A stretch of DNA of 35,615 nucleotides from Acidobacteriota bacterium (GTDB lineage Bacteria > Acidobacteriota > Terriglobia > Bryobacterales > Bryobacteraceae): the NCBI GenBank assembly GCA_016201205.1, contig JACQDF010000125.1:1-35615 (forward strand), given 5' to 3'. Made by a program: the position numbers and the translations under genes. Below, piece by piece: positions 33,790 through 35,615 of the stretch. Positions within the stretch are counted from its first letter, which is position 1. Each line of letters starts with the position of its first letter. The notes below the pieces were generated by a model that worked only from the letters and a program-made list of their open reading frames with translations, was not told the DNA's origin and ran no database searches.

Positions 33790-33825
33790 CTCGTGATCGA
33801 GTCAGGCATAAGATAGAATCACGAG
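33790..33825. promoter_or_regulatory. Inverted repeat in a divergent promoter region
   Basis: CTCGTGAT (33790-33797) and ATCACGAG (33818-33825) are perfect 8-bp arms 20 bases apart, overlapping a -10-like TAGAAT (33814-33819). It lies between the divergent glycosyltransferase and membrane/DCC genes, so it may be an operator or a looped regulatory site. Confidence 0.35.
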
Positions 33826-33826
33826 T

Positions 33827-33981
33827 CTGACTGGAATCGAGCGGGTTGGGACCTGGATCGGGCTGGCGTTGCTGGCGGCGCAGGTGGCGAGGAGCGGTAT
33901 GCCGGCGCCCAGAGAGCGGAGATCGTGATGCGCTATCGCATCAACGGACAACAGGAGCAGGTATGGCGGTATCCGCATTGA
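33827..33981 (+). pseudogene. Possible frameshifted small secreted gene
   Basis: One frame encodes a signal-peptide-like stretch (IERVGTWIGLALLAAQVA, codons from 33836). It ends at a stop near 33925. A second frame overlapping it encodes a protein-like stretch (RAEIVMRYRINGQQEQVWRY), ending at TGA 33979-33981 just inside the next gene. The two would join by a single frameshift near 33890-33915. No ATG opens the first frame (a CTG at 33827 is possible). Alternatively only a 17-codon ORF from ATG 33928 is translated. A sequencing error, a decayed gene or chance are all possible. Confidence 0.3.
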
Positions 33982-35141
33982 GCTGGAATCCGTTGCGCTG
34001 TGGCGGCACGTCGCTGCCGGTTCCCGTGCTGCTGATGGCCAAGCTGATCGCGCTGGCGTTGCTGCTGACCAATCACGTGCGGCTGCTGCCCGATCCGTTT
34101 TTGCCGTTCATTCCGGGGCTCGACCGGCTGCTTCCCGGGGTTGTTGTCCAAAAGACATTGCAGGTGGTCTTTGTTGTTTCGGCGGCAGCGCTGCTGTTCA
34201 ACCGCTGGGTGCGGGCAAGCTGTCTGCTGCTGGGCGGCAGTATTCTGTTCGGAGTGCTGTCCTCGCGCGCCTATTACGGGAACAACAAGACGTTTTGCGC
34301 GCTGGCGCTGATCCTGGCGGCGCTGGACCATCGGCTGATCCGGTGGCAGGTGGCGATTGTCTATTTCGGCGCCGGGCTGAACAAACTGCTGGATGCGGAT
34401 TGGCAATCGGGGCAGTTTTTCGAGCATTGGGCGGTATCGAGGCTTCAGCAACCCGTTTACATATGGCTGAACAGCCTGCTGCCCCCGCTGGTGTTGGGCA
34501 AGATCATGTGCTGGCTGACGATCGCCATGGAACTGGGCGCATCCCTGCTCATGGCGATGCCACGGCGTCAGGCCTATGGCGCGTTCACCAGCATTCTGTT
34601 GCAGTCCGGAATGCTGCTGTTCACCGGGCAGACCTTCACCATGTTCTTTTATGCCATGCAGGCCGCGATGCTGGCGTTCCTGCTCTGGCCTGAGAAACAA
34701 CTGGAGGTGATTTGGGACGGAACATGCGGCTTCTGCGACTGGACGCGCCGCTGGGTCGACCGGTTCGATCTGGAACGCGTTTTCGCCTGGTGGCCGTATC
34801 AATCCGGGCGCGGGCGGCAATACGGGATCCCCGACGAAGCCGCCGCGCGGCGGATGCAACTGGTCACCGCGGGGGGCGTGCTCGAGGGTTTCCAGGCCTG
34901 GCGGCGGATGCTGGTGTATCAGCCGGTGACCTGGATGGCGCTGTGCGTGCTGATCGCCGCCGCGCCGGAGCCGGCGCCTCAGTGGCGGCGGATCGTGGTT
35001 GCATCAGCGCTGTTCTTTTTCTCGCCGCTCATGAACCCGATCGGCGTGGCTGCGTATGATTGGGTGGCGCGCAACCGGTACCGGCTCTTTCCGCGGAGTA
35101 CGTGCGAGTTGCCTGCGGCGGGCTCGCGGGAGAATGCTTAA
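33963..35141 (+). CDS. HTTM-like membrane protein fused to DCC thiol-disulfide oxidoreductase domain
   Basis: 392 aa from ATG 33963, which has AGGAG (33953-33957) five bases upstream. An upstream TTG start at 33846 lacks this. Residues about 20-242 contain seven or eight hydrophobic segments like the HTTM (vitamin-K-dependent carboxylase-like) membrane family, with HWAVSRLQQPVY and TGQTFTMFFY. Residues about 247-310 match the DCC (DUF393) domain with WDGTCGFCDW: Asp252, Cys255 and Cys258 form the DxxCxxC motif. A last hydrophobic segment lies near 315-330, with another near 345-365. The function is unknown. A membrane-linked redox step is inferred. The 3' end overlaps the Lon-related gene by eight bases. 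Confidence 0.82.
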   Translation: MAVSALSWNPLRCGGTSLPVPVLLMAKLIALALLLTNHVRLLPDPFLPFIPGLDRLLPGVVVQKTLQVVFVVSAAALLFNRWVRASCLLLGGSILFGVLSSRAYYGNNKTFCALALILAALDHRLIRWQVAIVYFGAGLNKLLDADWQSGQFFEHWAVSRLQQPVYIWLNSLLPPLVLGKIMCWLTIAMELGASLLMAMPRRQAYGAFTSILLQSGMLLFTGQTFTMFFYAMQAAMLAFLLWPEKQLEVIWDGTCGFCDWTRRWVDRFDLERVFAWWPYQSGRGRQYGIPDEAAARRMQLVTAGGVLEGFQAWRRMLVYQPVTWMALCVLIAAAPEPAPQWRRIVVASALFFFSPLMNPIGVAAYDWVARNRYRLFPRSTCELPAAGSRENA

Positions 35142-35615
35142 GCAGACAGACATGGATGCAGGCAGACAACTCGACGCTGGCGCTCTGCGCCGGGTTTGCG
35201 ATCCGGACAGCCTCCGTTTTGAGACTACTGCGGATCTGCCCGCTCTGGCCGAAGTGCTCGGGCAGCCACGCGCGGTGGCGGCGATGGAATTCGGAGTGGG
35301 CATCGCCAGCCATGGTTTCAATCTCTTTGCTCTGGGCCAGCCCGGCTCCGGACGAACCACCCTGATCCGCGAATACCTCGAGCGGCTCGCCGCCGCGCAG
35401 CCTGCGCCTCCGGACTTGTGCTACGTGCACGACTTCGCCGATTCACGAAGACCGATGCCGCTGCTGCTGCCGGCTGGCCAGGGCGCAACCTTCAAGCGGG
35501 ACGTCCACGACCTGGTGACGGAATTGCGCGCCGCCATTCCGCGCGCCTTTGACGCCGAGGAATATACCAAACACCGGGACCAGATTGTCCAGGAACTGGA
35601 CGACCGGCGCCAGCA
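35134..35615 (+). CDS. Lon-related AAA+ protease, N-terminal part (truncated by window end)
   Basis: 160 codons are visible, with no stop before the window edge. The N-terminus (LRRVCDPDSLRFETTADLPA) and the following P-loop region (FNLFALGQPGSGRTTLI, 62-78) match the Lon-related AAA_32/COG1067 group, in which an unusual AAA module precedes a C-terminal Lon Ser-Lys protease domain that would lie outside the window. The P-loop Lys is replaced by Arg74. The segment DLCYVHDFADSRRPMPLLLP (94-113) is also typical. ATG 35134 overlaps the previous gene by eight bases with GGGAG almost touching it. ATG 35152 is an alternative start that fits the family N-terminus equally well. Confidence 0.88.
   Translation, partial: MLKQTDMDAGRQLDAGALRRVCDPDSLRFETTADLPALAEVLGQPRAVAAMEFGVGIASHGFNLFALGQPGSGRTTLIREYLERLAAAQPAPPDLCYVHDFADSRRPMPLLLPAGQGATFKRDVHDLVTELRAAIPRAFDAEEYTKHRDQIVQELDDRRQ

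Noticed and set aside
1..35615. CRISPR arrays, tRNA or rRNA genes, insertion sequences, phage genes
   Set aside because: I saw no regularly spaced repeats, cloverleaf-like segments, transposase or integrase motifs, or terminal inverted repeats flanked by target duplications. Covariance-model searches would be needed to exclude small RNAs.

Overview
This is a GC-rich, gene-dense chromosomal window. It most resembles an Acidobacteriota genome of the Bryobacterales (Solibacter-like) type. That placement is inference. It rests on three very large Oar-like TonB-dependent receptors with an N-terminal carboxypeptidase-regulatory-like domain, a secreted sulfatase, many small secreted proteins, and the general gene style. 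I see no rRNA, tRNA, CRISPR array, insertion sequence or phage gene. There is no gene-free stretch longer than 300 bases.

Layout. (1) 1-950, minus: ROK-family transcriptional regulator, 3' end outside the window. (2) 1059-3153, minus: a compact probable operon read as TetR regulator, DinB-fold protein, TfoX N-terminal-domain protein, then secreted DUF3224 protein. Its promoter carries a perfect inverted-repeat operator and appears to start at the GTG codon (leaderless). (3) 3298-5848, plus: a PotABC-like ABC importer (ATPase and two permeases, overlapping stop/start codons) without a binding protein. A membrane protein with the layout of a hybrid histidine kinase follows, but it has lost the key residues of all three signalling modules. 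(4) 8429-12769, plus: a small secreted protein abutting a giant Oar-like receptor, which converges on a second Oar-like receptor (12804-16241, minus). (5) 16277-24695, plus: HIT hydrolase, a secreted beta-propeller/PHP-like DUF3604 protein, a Tat-exported sulfatase and a third Oar-like receptor. This looks like an uptake and desulfation locus for a sulfated substrate. (6) 24712-26654: GNAT acetyltransferase, a small Cys/His-rich secreted protein and a phosphoribosyltransferase. (7) 26764-33750: a stress or energy island with a mini-gene resembling only the N-terminal arm of Hsp20 proteins (with its own strong terminator), a P2-type cation ATPase, phosphoketolase, and a glycosyltransferase-methyltransferase fusion coupled to the phosphoketolase. 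(8) 33827-35615, plus: a possible frameshifted remnant, a membrane protein fused to a DCC thiol-disulfide domain, and the start of a Lon-related AAA+ protease.

How genes may work together. The DUF3604 protein, sulfatase and receptor could process and import a sulfated polymer. Phosphoketolase (acetyl-phosphate production), the cation ATPase, the phosphoribosyltransferase and the Hsp20-like fragment resemble the low-oxygen/stress clusters found in several bacterial phyla. The most unusual items are the catalytically degenerate hybrid kinase, the operator-in-spacer leaderless TetR promoter, the Hsp20-arm mini-gene, and the Asn-to-Ser change in the hinge motif of the ATPase.
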